NCBI RefSeq assembly: GCF_020447205.1 | Contig: NZ_JAJAEL010000039.1 | Location: 265,500-329,499, forward strand | DNA: 64,000 bases | Direction of reading: 5' to 3' | Source of the DNA: Thalassolituus alkanivorans | Lineage (GTDB): Bacteria > Pseudomonadota > Gammaproteobacteria > Pseudomonadales > Oceanobacteraceae | Part shown: positions 16,840 through 25,643 of the stretch, piece by piece | How positions within the stretch are numbered: position 1 is the first letter of the stretch | How the letters are laid out: every line of letters begins with the position of its first letter | The notes under the pieces: generated by a model | The model's database searches: none | Told to the model about the DNA's origin: nothing | Seen by the model: only the letters and a program-made list of their open reading frames with translations | Made by a program: the position numbers and the translations under genes

Positions 16840-18804
16840 TCAGGCGGTTGCTTCTTGCCGGGCAAAAGAAAATACAAACGGAAAACGACCGAGTATTTTT
16901 TCAGCGGCCCGGCGTTGTGGGTCACTGTCCTGTTCAAGATAAATCAGCAGCTGCATACCTTTTTGTTTGGTGTCTTCCACCAGTAATTGCGCACAGGCGA
17001 TGCCGGCCTGCTCCAGAGCTTCGATTAATGCTGAGTGAATTTCGAGTTTTTTCAGGGCGGGTTTAAAAATTTTGCCGACCGGGGTGAGGGGGATGGCGTC
17101 GGTCAGGCGGATATATTTCGGCTGCGCGGCCCGTTCAGAAATATGCGTGGCGGCAAAATGCTGTAATTCAGCCGTACTGACCCGCGCGCCCGGTTTCAGC
17201 TGTACATAGGCGACAGGCAGTTCACCGGCATGAGCATCCGGACGGCCGACGGCGGCAACCAGCTGAACAGCGGGGTGACGGTGTAAAGGCTCTTCGATCA
17301 TGGCCGGGTCGATATTATGACCACCACGGATAATCAATTCTTTCCGGCGTCCGGTGAGCCAGAAATACCCTTCATTATCCTGATACCCAAGATCGCCGGT
17401 ATTCATCCAGCGATGTGTGTCGTGGCAGTCGAGCCACAAATCTTTATTCTGGCTGTCGATACGGTAGCCGGCAAAAACATTGGCTCCGGAAATAACCAGC
17501 ACGCCGCTTTCCCCCGGAGAACAATCGCGCAGGTAAGCACCTTGCTCATCTACGGCAACGGCTTTCATCTGTTGTCCGGGCACCCGCAGGCCAACAGACC
17601 CCAGACGGCGTTCACCTGCAGGCGGGTTAACGCTGCTGACGCAGGTGCCTTCTGTCAGTCCGTAACCCTCGAGAATTTTCAGTCCGGTGCATTGCTGGAA
17701 ACGGCGGAATACTTCTACCGGCAGAGGGGCGGCACCACAAAGTCCATACTCCAGTGAGCGGATATCATGATTGCCGATGGGTACATCAAGCAGGCTGGCA
17801 TACAGGGTTGGTACACCGCTGAAAAAATGAATCCGGTGTGTTGCGACGATTTCCCAGAAGCGCTTCACCACACCGTCGCCACGGTAACCTTGCGGGGTGC
17901 CGAGAATCACATGGGCGCCGCGCGAGAATGGCAACAGCCCGGTAATCAGGACCGCATTGACATGAAACAGCGGTAAGCCGCAGAACACATTTTTTCCGGG
18001 ACCGATATTGGCTCCCATAAACTGTGCAACCGAATGCACATTGGCCACTTCATTGCGATGACGGCGCATAGCAATTTTCGGCAGGCCGGTGGTGCCACCG
18101 GTACAGAAAAAAGAAGAATAATCGTCACCGTCAAAACGACGCTTGCTGAGCAGTTCTGTGGCGTTCTGGGTCTGGCATAAACGCCTGAAATCATGCAGCT
18201 GAAGTGTGGCCGGTAAGCCGTGCCGCAGACTGCGCCAGCCGGATTGTGAACGCGCTTCTTTTTTTTGCAGCAGGCGGGCAGCGAGACCTTTAAGGCCGCT
18301 TATATGGTCAGCCATATTGATCAGCAGCAAATGCTTAAGTGCGGGCAATTGCGGCAGTATTTGCTGCACTTTTGGCCACAGATCGGTTCCCGGAAAAGGG
18401 GCCAGGGTTACCAGAATGCTGGCGTTGGCAGCATTAAGCAGTTCGGCCATCGCCTCCGCTTCGAGCAGCGGGTTAATGGCGGCTACGATTCCGCTGGCCT
18501 GTCCGCCCCAGATAACAAAATGCGTTTCCGGCAGGTTAGGCAGTATGTAAGCAATGACCGTATCTTTATCGGCTCCGAGATGGTGGAACATATTGGCCGT
18601 ACGGTGCACCTGTTCCAGCAGCTGCTGGTAACTGAACACTTCCGGTTTATGGTGGTCGTCGGTCTGCAGAAAAAAAGACAGTGCCGGTTGGCTGGCATAT
18701 TTTACGGCGGCATCGTGCAGCAGCTGATAAGTGCTGGTGGGCAATGGCGCGGGTGCCATGGCTTCTGCTGCCAGTACATCGCGGTAATTTGCAATTCCTT
18801 CCAT
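16840..18804 (-). CDS. AMP-dependent acyl-CoA synthetase/ligase
   Basis: 654 residues. The AMP-binding P-loop FCTGGTTGLPKIAMRRH, the YGLTEGT motif and the C-terminal LTGRRKELIIRGGHNIDP hinge are all present. It activates a carboxylic acid to its CoA thioester via an adenylate. The ATG overlaps the FAH-hydrolase stop (TGATG), so it is the last gene of a three-gene unit with an FAH hydrolase and an extradiol-type enzyme, which suggests it activates a ring-cleavage product or an aromatic or side-chain acid. The lysine after the GRR(K)E motif region is only loosely placed; domain order is normal. Confidence 0.88.
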   Translation of the reverse strand: MEGIANYRDVLAAEAMAPAPLPTSTYQLLHDAAVKYASQPALSFFLQTDDHHKPEVFSYQQLLEQVHRTANMFHHLGADKDTVIAYILPNLPETHFVIWGGQASGIVAAINPLLEAEAMAELLNAANASILVTLAPFPGTDLWPKVQQILPQLPALKHLLLINMADHISGLKGLAARLLQKKEARSQSGWRSLRHGLPATLQLHDFRRLCQTQNATELLSKRRFDGDDYSSFFCTGGTTGLPKIAMRRHRNEVANVHSVAQFMGANIGPGKNVFCGLPLFHVNAVLITGLLPFSRGAHVILGTPQGYRGDGVVKRFWEIVATHRIHFFSGVPTLYASLLDVPIGNHDIRSLEYGLCGAAPLPVEVFRRFQQCTGLKILEGYGLTEGTCVSSVNPPAGERRLGSVGLRVPGQQMKAVAVDEQGAYLRDCSPGESGVLVISGANVFAGYRIDSQNKDLWLDCHDTHRWMNTGDLGYQDNEGYFWLTGRRKELIIRGGHNIDPAMIEEPLHRHPAVQLVAAVGRPDAHAGELPVAYVQLKPGARVSTAELQHFAATHISERAAQPKYIRLTDAIPLTPVGKIFKPALKKLEIHSALIEALEQAGIACAQLLVEDTKQKGMQLLIYLEQDSDPQRRAAEKILGRFPFVFSFARQEATA

Positions 18805-19766
18805 CAGGCGGCTCCCCGCACAACCCGGTGCTGCTGCCGGCCAAGATCGATTACGCCGTCAGTGCTGCGGATAACGGCTTCGACCAGATCGCCATCCTGC
18901 AGATACTGTGGTCTTGCGCGTTGCTTTTTCATAAACAGCTCCCACTTTTTCTGCTCCGGGAGAAGAGCTGCCAGCCGCACCAGAAAGGCAGAAGGCAAAG
19001 CCAGAGCGCAGCCGCTGGGCGTGCCGGTCATAATGACATCGCCCGGATTAAAATCGGTGATCTGAGAATACTCGGTCAGTGTTTCTGCCGGACGGAATAC
19101 CATGTTGCCGCTGTTGTCGTGCTGGCGGACTTTACCGTTAACGCTGAGGGTCAGCTGCAGGTCGTTCAGGTATTTCATTTCCTGCCGGTTCAGCAGGCAT
19201 AAAACCGGCCCGAGCGGACAAAACGTACGGTAGCTTTTGCCTTTATGAAACTGCATTTGCGGAATCTGAACATCGCGTGCGGACACATCATTACCAATGC
19301 AGATACCGGCAATATATTCGTGCAGATTATCGGTGGTTACCTGCACGCTCTGGCGGGTTTCCCGGGCCAGTACCAGTGTCAGCTCAACTTCATAATCCAG
19401 CAGTTGCACATGGGGCGGGCGGATAATTTCTCCGCTGGGGGCTGTAATCGACGCAGACGATTTGGTGAAAAACATGTTGAAGGCTTTGGCGTCCGGATCA
19501 ACACCGGAATCGAGCATATGCTGGCGATAATTAGCCCCCTGGCACAGCACCTTGGCGTCTCCGGTAATAGGGGACAGCAACTCAACACTGTTGTCTGCCA
19601 GAGCTTCGCCGGCGTTATTGCAGGCATCGGCGACAGCCTGATAACCCAGCGCAATCAGCCCGGCGGTGGTGGTGCAGGGCAGGGGCAGCGGATGAATAAG
19701 ATTATCGGCGCTGAGGCCCCAGCGAATCTGGTTGTTATGACGGAATCGGACAATTGCTAAAGGCAT
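18804..19766 (-). CDS. Fumarylacetoacetate hydrolase (FAH)-family enzyme
   Basis: 320 residues from ATG 19766, preceded by AGGAG; an upstream TTG at 19787 is less likely. FAH-family markers are LLDYEVELTLVLARE, ICIGNDVSARDVQ and GDVIMTGTPSGCAL, with acidic metal ligands in the first. The family cleaves C-C bonds or decarboxylates/isomerises products of meta ring cleavage. It lies 13 bases after the VOC dioxygenase-like gene and overlaps the acyl-CoA synthetase gene, which places it in an aromatic-type catabolic operon. The specific step is not determinable. Confidence 0.88.
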   Translation of the reverse strand: MPLAIVRFRHNNQIRWGLSADNLIHPLPLPCTTTAGLIALGYQAVADACNNAGEALADNSVELLSPITGDAKVLCQGANYRQHMLDSGVDPDAKAFNMFFTKSSASITAPSGEIIRPPHVQLLDYEVELTLVLARETRQSVQVTTDNLHEYIAGICIGNDVSARDVQIPQMQFHKGKSYRTFCPLGPVLCLLNRQEMKYLNDLQLTLSVNGKVRQHDNSGNMVFRPAETLTEYSQITDFNPGDVIMTGTPSGCALALPSAFLVRLAALLPEQKKWELFMKKQRARPQYLQDGDLVEAVIRSTDGVIDLGRQQHRVVRGAA

Positions 19767-19779
19767 AATAGGGCTCCTG

Positions 19780-20853
19780 TCAGCCAAAGATTCTGGCGAG
19801 TGTTTTTAATTTTTTTATCGTAACGTCCGGGCTGTAACGCAGACTTCTGAGCAATCCACGGATAGCGCTGAGCGTGATTTTGGGCTTGGTGAAACTGACT
19901 GGCATCACCTGCCCCCACTGTGACATGGCATTGCGGCTGACAGGATGCACGCCCATGGGCCGCTCTGCTGTAAATAAATCACCGTCACAGTAATGCTCAT
20001 GCTTGGCTCCCCAGGGGTCTTGCCAGTAATCAAAAATCTGGCTGCCGAGAATATGGCGGCCGATTCCCCAGGCGTGCTGCCATTTCTTTTCGCGCATGAC
20101 GCGCTGTCCCATGCCGACCGCATCGGCATCCACCAGTTCGTAAGCACTGTGACTGTATGCCGGCATAAAGCCCTGTGCCATCGCCAGCGTGTGGTGATCG
20201 GCCGGGGTGTCTCCCAGATCAAGACGGAAAAAGACCACGGCTGGTGAGCCGTCGGGCAGAACCTGAACATCACTCGGAATAAGGCCGAAGTGGCGTGTGT
20301 ACCAGGCGCTGGTCTGCTGAAAATCGGCTACTTCGAGAACCAGATGGCCGAGACGCAGTACATCCGGCGCTGTGGCCGGCGGACGCTGGCAATCATTCAC
20401 GCGCACATGTTCGTTATTGAAATTGAACTGCAGGGGCGCACGGTGCCGCAGAGGCGCGACGCTGTTCTGGCCACAGATGGCTTCTACCCGGAAACCGGAA
20501 GGATCGCGCAGACACACCCGCTGGCCACCGCCGGGATAAGGTGCTTCTTCAATCGCCGATGCTCCGTCCAGCTCACTCAACGCCTGCAGGGCGGCTATAT
20601 CCGCGACTTCAAAGCCGAATCCGGCAAACCCTGCTTTTGCTGCCTTACGGATGCAATAGCAGAAAGGGGCATTGTCGGCGGCGCGCAGAAAGATGGCTTC
20701 TTCACTGCGGCTGGCCGTTTGCAGGCCAAAGTCATGCAGGAAGCGTTCGGCTTTCTCTGGTTCCGGCCGCTCAAACACAAGATAGGCCAGCCGGCAGGCT
20801 TTGCTGGTGGGCGAGGGATGCCGTTGGGGTTGCTGGGTAGAGAGTTCAATCAT
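19780..20853 (-). CDS. Two-domain VOC protein, extradiol ring-cleavage dioxygenase-like
   Basis: 357 residues with two vicinal-oxygen-chelate halves. The C-terminal half keeps the 2-His-1-carboxylate iron ligands of extradiol dioxygenases: His in LGHLVLEV, His in YSHSAYEL, and Glu in AKHEHYCDGD; the N-terminal half lacks them, as in BphC/HpaD-type enzymes. It should open a catechol-type ring next to a hydroxyl. It is the first gene of the leftward catabolic operon. Its start lies 66 bases from the centre of the large palindrome, which is likely its operator. Confidence 0.82.
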   Translation of the reverse strand: MIELSTQQPQRHPSPTSKACRLAYLVFERPEPEKAERFLHDFGLQTASRSEEAIFLRAADNAPFCYCIRKAAKAGFAGFGFEVADIAALQALSELDGASAIEEAPYPGGGQRVCLRDPSGFRVEAICGQNSVAPLRHRAPLQFNFNNEHVRVNDCQRPPATAPDVLRLGHLVLEVADFQQTSAWYTRHFGLIPSDVQVLPDGSPAVVFFRLDLGDTPADHHTLAMAQGFMPAYSHSAYELVDADAVGMGQRVMREKKWQHAWGIGRHILGSQIFDYWQDPWGAKHEHYCDGDLFTAERPMGVHPVSRNAMSQWGQVMPVSFTKPKITLSAIRGLLRSLRYSPDVTIKKLKTLARIFG

Positions 20854-20893
20854 GGCGGACTCCGTTGCTGGGAACGATCATTGTTATTTTGTT

Positions 20894-20945
20894 ATGAGAT
20901 TAAAACCAATATTGAAACATATTTCAATATTGGTTTTAATCTCAT
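20894..20945. promoter_or_regulatory. Perfect palindrome with 24-bp arms between divergent catabolic operons
   Basis: Arms 20894-20917 and 20922-20945 are exact reverse complements around CATA. Each arm contains CCAATATTGAAA. The centre is 66 bases from both the leftward VOC start (20853) and the rightward hydroxylase start (20985). The inner core resembles the TCTCAATATTGAGA palindrome before the TetR gene, so it is most likely a double operator for that repressor, overlapping both promoters. Confidence 0.85.
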
Positions 20946-20984
20946 TCGTTGGCGTCGCCAGGATGCCGTTAGCGGAGAATAAAA

Positions 20985-22568
20985 ATGAACAAAGAACGTG
21001 GCGGAAAAGAAGCAGAAACAACGGAGGTTCTGATTGTTGGCTGCGGCCCTGTGGGAGCAACCCTGGCAGCCTTACTGGGGCGCTATGGCATCAATACACT
21101 GGTGATCGATAAAGCGCCGGACATACTGCTGATGCCAAGAGCCATTGCACTGGATAATGAAGCGTTGCGGGTTCTGCAGATGGCCGGTCTGAGCGAAGAC
21201 TCGTTTGCCCGTATTCCGATTCCGCAGGTGCAGATGCACAGTCCGGTTATGGGGCGCTTTGCTACCGCAAATACCCGCGGCAGTCTGGATGGTCATCCCA
21301 AGCTGGTTACTTTTTATCAGCCGGAACTGGAGCAGGCGCTGGCCGGACGGCTGGCGGCTCTGCCGTCGGTAACGGTGCGCCGCTGTCTGGAGCTGGTAAC
21401 ACTGCGCGATGAGGGTGATGTTGTCAGCGTGGTGGTGAGTGATGACGCTGGCCGGCAGGAAGAAATCCGCGCCCGTTATCTGATTGGTGCCGATGGCGCC
21501 AGCTCCCTTGTCCGCAGCCTGATCGGTCAGGATTTTCAGGGCACAACCTATGGCGAAGACTGGCTGATTGTTGATGCCCGGCAGCGGGCAGAGCAGGCCA
21601 TCGACCATGTTGAGTTTATCTGTGATCCCAGACGATCAGTTCCCCATATGCCGGCTCCCGGTGGGCGTGAGCGCTGGGAGTTTATGCTGCGCCGTGGTGA
21701 AAGCCGTGAGCAGATGGAGCACCCGGACAAAGTGGCAGAGCTGATGGCTCCCTGGATCAGCAGCAGCGATCTGCAGATTGAGCGGACGGCGGTGTACTGT
21801 TTTCATGCCCGTTGTTGCGAGCGTTTCAGTAAGGGCCGGGTTTTTCTGGTCGGTGATGCTGCGCATATCACGCCGCCTTTTGTCGGTCAGGGGTTGGTTG
21901 CCGGCTTGCGTGACGTGGCGAACCTTGGCTGGAAACTGGCCTGGGTGCTGCGTGGCCAGGCGCAGCCGCAGATTCTCGACAGTTATGATCAGGAACGGCG
22001 TCCGCATGCGGTGAGCATGATCAACCTCGCCCGCTTTATGGGCCATCTGGTAATGACCCGTCATGCAGTCTCTGCATTTATGGTGCATGGTCTGATGCGC
22101 CTGTCGCGCTTGCTGCCGCCGCTGCGTCGTCATCTGGAAGAGTTACGGATTAAGCCGGCTAACCGTTTCCGTCAGGGGTTATTCTGCGCCGGGCAGGGGC
22201 TGAAACATCTGCTTCCGGGCAGCCAGCTGGGACAGGGATGGGTACGCAGTGGCGGGGAGGTCCGCCTCAGTGATGATGTGTTGGGAGAACGGTTGCTGCT
22301 GGTGGGCTTCAATACCAACCCGCAGGCAGGGCTGAGCGCCGCTTTACGGTCGCGCTGGCAGGCTGCCGGTGGTGGCTTTCTGCAGGTTGGGGTACAGAAT
22401 CAGAGTCCGGAAACAACCGAGCTGCTGGAAGACCTGGCACAGTCATTATCGGCTCCGGCGTCTGCGGCGCTGGCGGTGGTGCGTCCGGATCGCTTTATTC
22501 TGTGCTCCGGCCCGGCAGGCTGTGCTCCGGAGCTGCTGCAGCAAACGCTTGGCTTGCTTGGAAAGTAG
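20985..22568 (+). CDS. FAD-dependent aromatic hydroxylase, MhpA-like
   Basis: 527 residues. FAD-binding GCGPVGATLAALLGRYG near residues 16-32, the DG motif YLIGADGASSLVRSLIG near 165, and the GDAAHITPPFVGQGLVAGLRD motif near 290 place it with MhpA/PheA group A flavoprotein monooxygenases that hydroxylate phenolic rings ortho to an existing hydroxyl. That would feed the extradiol-type enzyme encoded divergently. The tail (LCSGPAGCAPELLQQT) resembles the thioredoxin-like C-terminal domain of this group. Substrate could be a hydroxyphenylpropionate-like acid, orcinol or a similar compound. Confidence 0.87.
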   Translation: MNKERGGKEAETTEVLIVGCGPVGATLAALLGRYGINTLVIDKAPDILLMPRAIALDNEALRVLQMAGLSEDSFARIPIPQVQMHSPVMGRFATANTRGSLDGHPKLVTFYQPELEQALAGRLAALPSVTVRRCLELVTLRDEGDVVSVVVSDDAGRQEEIRARYLIGADGASSLVRSLIGQDFQGTTYGEDWLIVDARQRAEQAIDHVEFICDPRRSVPHMPAPGGRERWEFMLRRGESREQMEHPDKVAELMAPWISSSDLQIERTAVYCFHARCCERFSKGRVFLVGDAAHITPPFVGQGLVAGLRDVANLGWKLAWVLRGQAQPQILDSYDQERRPHAVSMINLARFMGHLVMTRHAVSAFMVHGLMRLSRLLPPLRRHLEELRIKPANRFRQGLFCAGQGLKHLLPGSQLGQGWVRSGGEVRLSDDVLGERLLLVGFNTNPQAGLSAALRSRWQAAGGGFLQVGVQNQSPETTELLEDLAQSLSAPASAALAVVRPDRFILCSGPAGCAPELLQQTLGLLGK

Positions 22569-22574
22569 CCATCA

Positions 22575-22588
22575 TCTCAATATTGAGA
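22575..22588. promoter_or_regulatory. TetR-gene operator candidate
   Basis: TCTCAATATTGAGA is a perfect 14-bp palindrome, followed by CGGTTTCAAT. It lies in the short gap before the TetR gene and shares the CAATATTG core with the large palindrome at 20894-20945, as expected for autoregulation. Confidence 0.7.
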
Positions 22589-22644
22589 CGGTTTCAATGT
22601 GGTACACTGGCGTTCTGTTCCCTTCAGAGACTGGTGCGATCCGC

Positions 22645-23289
22645 ATGACCTCGTCTGCCGAGAATGAAAAACTGACCCGTGGTCACAAGAAAAAAGCCCG
22701 TACACGCCAGCAATTGTTGGATGCGGCGCTGAAGATTTACGCCCATAAAGGTGCCGGGGAACTGGCACTGAACGAACTGGCGCAGGAAGCAGGGGTATCC
22801 AACGGAACGGTATACAACTACTTCCGTACCAAAGAAGAGGTGCTGGATGCCGTCAGCCTGGCACAGGCGGAAGCCTTGTCTCATGAGGTTGCGCTGATCA
22901 GCCGTGGCGTTGCTGATGGTGCCGAGCGGGTTGCAATCGGTATCCGTGCGTTTATCCGCCGTGCAGCACAGGACCACGAATGGGCCAGTGCCCTGATCAA
23001 TATCGTACGCTATGCCGAGGGAATGCGTTCGGCACTGGGCGATTATGTGCGCCATGATGTGCGCACGGGCCTCAGTCAGGGACAGTTTGATTACAGCAGT
23101 GAAGATCTTGCCATCCGCCTGCTGGTCTCCGGCGTGATCAGCGCGATGATTGCGATTGTTGAAGGCCGCTATGAAAACGGGGATGACAGCACTGTGGCGG
23201 CGATGTTGCTGCAGGCTCTGGGCATGGCGCGGCCACAGGCTCTGTTAGTGGCGGTTAAGGCTTTACCGTCGTTACCGGTGGAGGAATAA
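22645..23289 (+). CDS. TetR-family transcriptional regulator
   Basis: 214 residues from the ATG at 22645; a longer frame runs back into the hydroxylase gene but has no start signals that fit. The HTH is at residues 15-60 (KKARTRQQLLDAALKIYA; LAQEAGVSNGTVYNYFRTKE). The C-terminal ligand domain is unassigned. It follows the hydroxylase gene by 76 bases and is probably the repressor of both catabolic operons via CAATATTG-containing palindromes. Confidence 0.88.
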   Translation: MTSSAENEKLTRGHKKKARTRQQLLDAALKIYAHKGAGELALNELAQEAGVSNGTVYNYFRTKEEVLDAVSLAQAEALSHEVALISRGVADGAERVAIGIRAFIRRAAQDHEWASALINIVRYAEGMRSALGDYVRHDVRTGLSQGQFDYSSEDLAIRLLVSGVISAMIAIVEGRYENGDDSTVAAMLLQALGMARPQALLVAVKALPSLPVEE

Positions 23290-23983
23290 CAGGAGAGTTG
23301 TCTCTGAGCCGGTCCCGGCACAGCCTTATGCCTTTTTCTTTGTACGGGTGGTGTGTACCGCCCGCAATCGTCTAAAAAACCAACGCTTTTCAGCAACCCC
23401 CACGGACTATGGCTCCGGCCTGCTTATCGCCAACTTATCCAGTTAGTTATCCACAGAATCTGTGGATTCAATGTCAGCTTTGTCCCCATGTCGCCGGGCG
23501 TCTTATCCGCCTGGCGGAGAATGCCTGATACTTCTGTGCTTGCCGTGCCGATTTTTTTGTGATCCTGCTGCAACCCTTGCCATGCCTTGAAAAATAAAGA
23601 AATTTTTAGTTTTTTCTGGCTGTGTAAAAAACGCACGGTTTTTACCGGCTGGCGTATTTACTGCATTCAGGGGAGTTCTCAAAAGAATATGCACAGAAAT
23701 ATCCACAGCTTCTGTGCAAAACTTCAGGGTTGACAGAAAGAACTTATGCACAAATTGCAGATGATGCTTGACGGCGCTTTTTTCTCTGTGTTTGCCGGTA
23801 GTGACGAGACGTTGCCTTATTGATATCGCCCGGCAGGCGAAGCGGTTGCGATCGACTGTGCGCTAGCCTGCAGGTTGGCTACTGCCATCTGTACCTATCG
23901 TTTTTCTTTTTTCTTGTCCTGTCAGAGACACTGTCTGATTGATATTTTCCCCCGCCTGACAGACAGAGGGGAGAGTGATACGG
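23290..23983. other. Gene-free region with a cluster of DnaA-box-like sequences
   Basis: About 690 bases carry no convincing gene. It holds one exact consensus DnaA box TTATCCACA (23447-23455) facing TGTGGATTC (23461-23469), then ATATGCACA (23687-23695), ATATCCACA (23699-23707), TGTGCAAAA (23713-23721, inverted) and TTATGCACA (23744-23752), with an A/T-rich stretch at about 23583-23642. This resembles a DnaA-binding locus (origin-like or titration site). No dnaA, gidA or rep gene lies near. Confidence 0.5.
23890..23923. promoter_or_regulatory. Candidate MocR-regulator site upstream of the sirohaem reductase gene
   Basis: TGTACCTAT (23890-23898) is followed by a weaker CCTGT half-site (23918). 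The two CCT(A/G)T cores are 24 bases apart, the same spacing as the pair in the mocR/cydA gap at 27586-27620. Confidence 0.4.
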
Positions 23984-25642
23984 ATGTATCGGTACGATGA
24001 ATATGACAGGACGCTGGTTAACGAGCGGGTAGAAGAGTTTCGCGATCAGGTTGCGCGCCGGATCAGTGGTGAACTCACAGAAGAAGAGTTTCTGCCGCTG
24101 CGTTTGCAAAACGGTCTGTATTTGCAGAAACACGCTTATATGATGCGGGTCGCTATTCCCTATGGGGCGTTATCCAGTGATCAGATGCGCGGTCTGGCGG
24201 CAATTGCCAATAAGTTTGACCGTGGTTATGGGCATTTCACCACCCGTCAGAATATTCAGTTTAACTGGATTGAATTAGCCGATACGCCAAATATTCTGGC
24301 GCATCTGGCGTCTATTGATATGCACGCGATTCAAACATCGGGTAACTGCGTGCGTAATGTGACTACCGAAGCCTACGCGGGCGTTGCCCCCGATGAAGAA
24401 TATGACCCGCGTATTTTTGCCGAGATTATTCGTCAATGGGCTACCGTAAATCCCGAGTTTTTGTTCCTGCCCCGTAAATTCAAAATTGCGGTCAGCTCGA
24501 GTCAGGAAGACCGGGCAGCGGTGCGTATGCACGATATCGGTTTGTATTTGTATCGTGATGAAGAAGAAACGCTGCGCTTTCAGGTTATGGTTGGCGGAGG
24601 GTTGGGTCGTACGCCTTTTCTTAATCAGCTCGTAAAAGACAATCTGCACTGGTCGGAAGTTTTGTCATATATCGAAGCGGTTCTGCGGGTATTCAACCGC
24701 TATGGCCGGCGTGATAACAAGTACAAGGCACGTATTAAAATTCTGGTAAATTCACTGGGCATAAGCGCTTTTCGTGAAGAAGCAGAAGCCGAATGGCAAC
24801 AGATTCGCGGAAGTTTTTCGACGCTTACTGAAGATGAGCTGAGTCGTGTAGCTTCTCAGTTTTTATCGCCGCTCTATAAAGCGTTAGATGATACTGATCT
24901 TCAATATGGTCATCACTTAACAAGCAATAGCGAATTTGCTTCCTGGGCATCACGCAGTGTGAAACCGCACAAGGTGAAAGGTTATGCCTCCGTGGCAATT
25001 TCTACCAAATTTCCCACCAATACGCCGGGTGATCTAACCGCAGAACAAATGCAACGCATTGCCGATTTGGCCGATTTATATGGCTTTGGGGTGATTCGGG
25101 TTGCCCATGAACAAAACCTGGTATTGCCGGATATCCTGAAACAAGACCTGTTCAGCGTCTGGACAAGTTTATGTGAGGTGGGCTTGGCGTTACCTAACGT
25201 GGGTTTAGTCAGCGATATGATTGTTTGTCCCGGAGCAAGCTACTGCAATCTGGCGACGGCCCATTCCTTTCCTGTCGCCAGGAAAGTTGCTGAGGCTTAC
25301 AGCCTTGAAGAGCAACTGGATGTCGGTGATATCAGTATTAACTTATCGGGTTGTATAAACGCCTGTGCTCACCACCATATCGGAAATATAGGAATTTTAG
25401 GATTGAATAAATCCGGTAAAGACTATTACCAGATCACCATTGGCGGGGCTCAGGGAAAAGACAGCCAGATCGGTAAGGTTATTGGTCCGGCGGTGAGTGA
25501 AGAGGTGTTGCCCGGAGTGGTAAAAAATATCACCAATGCATATTTAGCCAATCGTAATGATCACGAAACCTTCCATGAAACTTTTTTGCGCATAGGGCTG
25601 GAGCCTTTTAAGTTGGCCGCTTATGGCCCGGCAGGAGCTTAG
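23984..25642 (+). CDS. Sirohaem/[4Fe-4S] nitrite or sulfite reductase (CysI-like)
   Basis: 552 residues from ATG 23984 (MYRYDEYDRTLVNERV), the start usual for this family; a GTG three codons upstream is closer to GAGGGG but less typical. The four cluster cysteines are seen as CPGASYC near residues 414-420 and SGCINAC near 458-463, and the RxxxxR/K substrate region includes RRDNKYKARIKILV. It reduces sulfite to sulfide, or possibly nitrite to ammonia, in the cytoplasm. The next gene is the DUF934 partner commonly paired with this type in pseudomonads. Base composition looks more AT-rich than the preceding catabolic genes. Confidence 0.88.
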   Translation: MYRYDEYDRTLVNERVEEFRDQVARRISGELTEEEFLPLRLQNGLYLQKHAYMMRVAIPYGALSSDQMRGLAAIANKFDRGYGHFTTRQNIQFNWIELADTPNILAHLASIDMHAIQTSGNCVRNVTTEAYAGVAPDEEYDPRIFAEIIRQWATVNPEFLFLPRKFKIAVSSSQEDRAAVRMHDIGLYLYRDEEETLRFQVMVGGGLGRTPFLNQLVKDNLHWSEVLSYIEAVLRVFNRYGRRDNKYKARIKILVNSLGISAFREEAEAEWQQIRGSFSTLTEDELSRVASQFLSPLYKALDDTDLQYGHHLTSNSEFASWASRSVKPHKVKGYASVAISTKFPTNTPGDLTAEQMQRIADLADLYGFGVIRVAHEQNLVLPDILKQDLFSVWTSLCEVGLALPNVGLVSDMIVCPGASYCNLATAHSFPVARKVAEAYSLEEQLDVGDISINLSGCINACAHHHIGNIGILGLNKSGKDYYQITIGGAQGKDSQIGKVIGPAVSEEVLPGVVKNITNAYLANRNDHETFHETFLRIGLEPFKLAAYGPAGA

Positions 25643-25643
25643 T

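Noticed and set aside
18265-19065. 266-residue plus-strand open frame across the synthetase/FAH junction
   Set aside because: It is antisense to two overlapping genes with full motifs; its own sequence has no recognised domain.
23290-23983. Chromosomal oriC proper
   Set aside because: No dnaA, dnaN, gidA, mnmE, rpmH or parAB nearby; kept only as a DnaA-box cluster.
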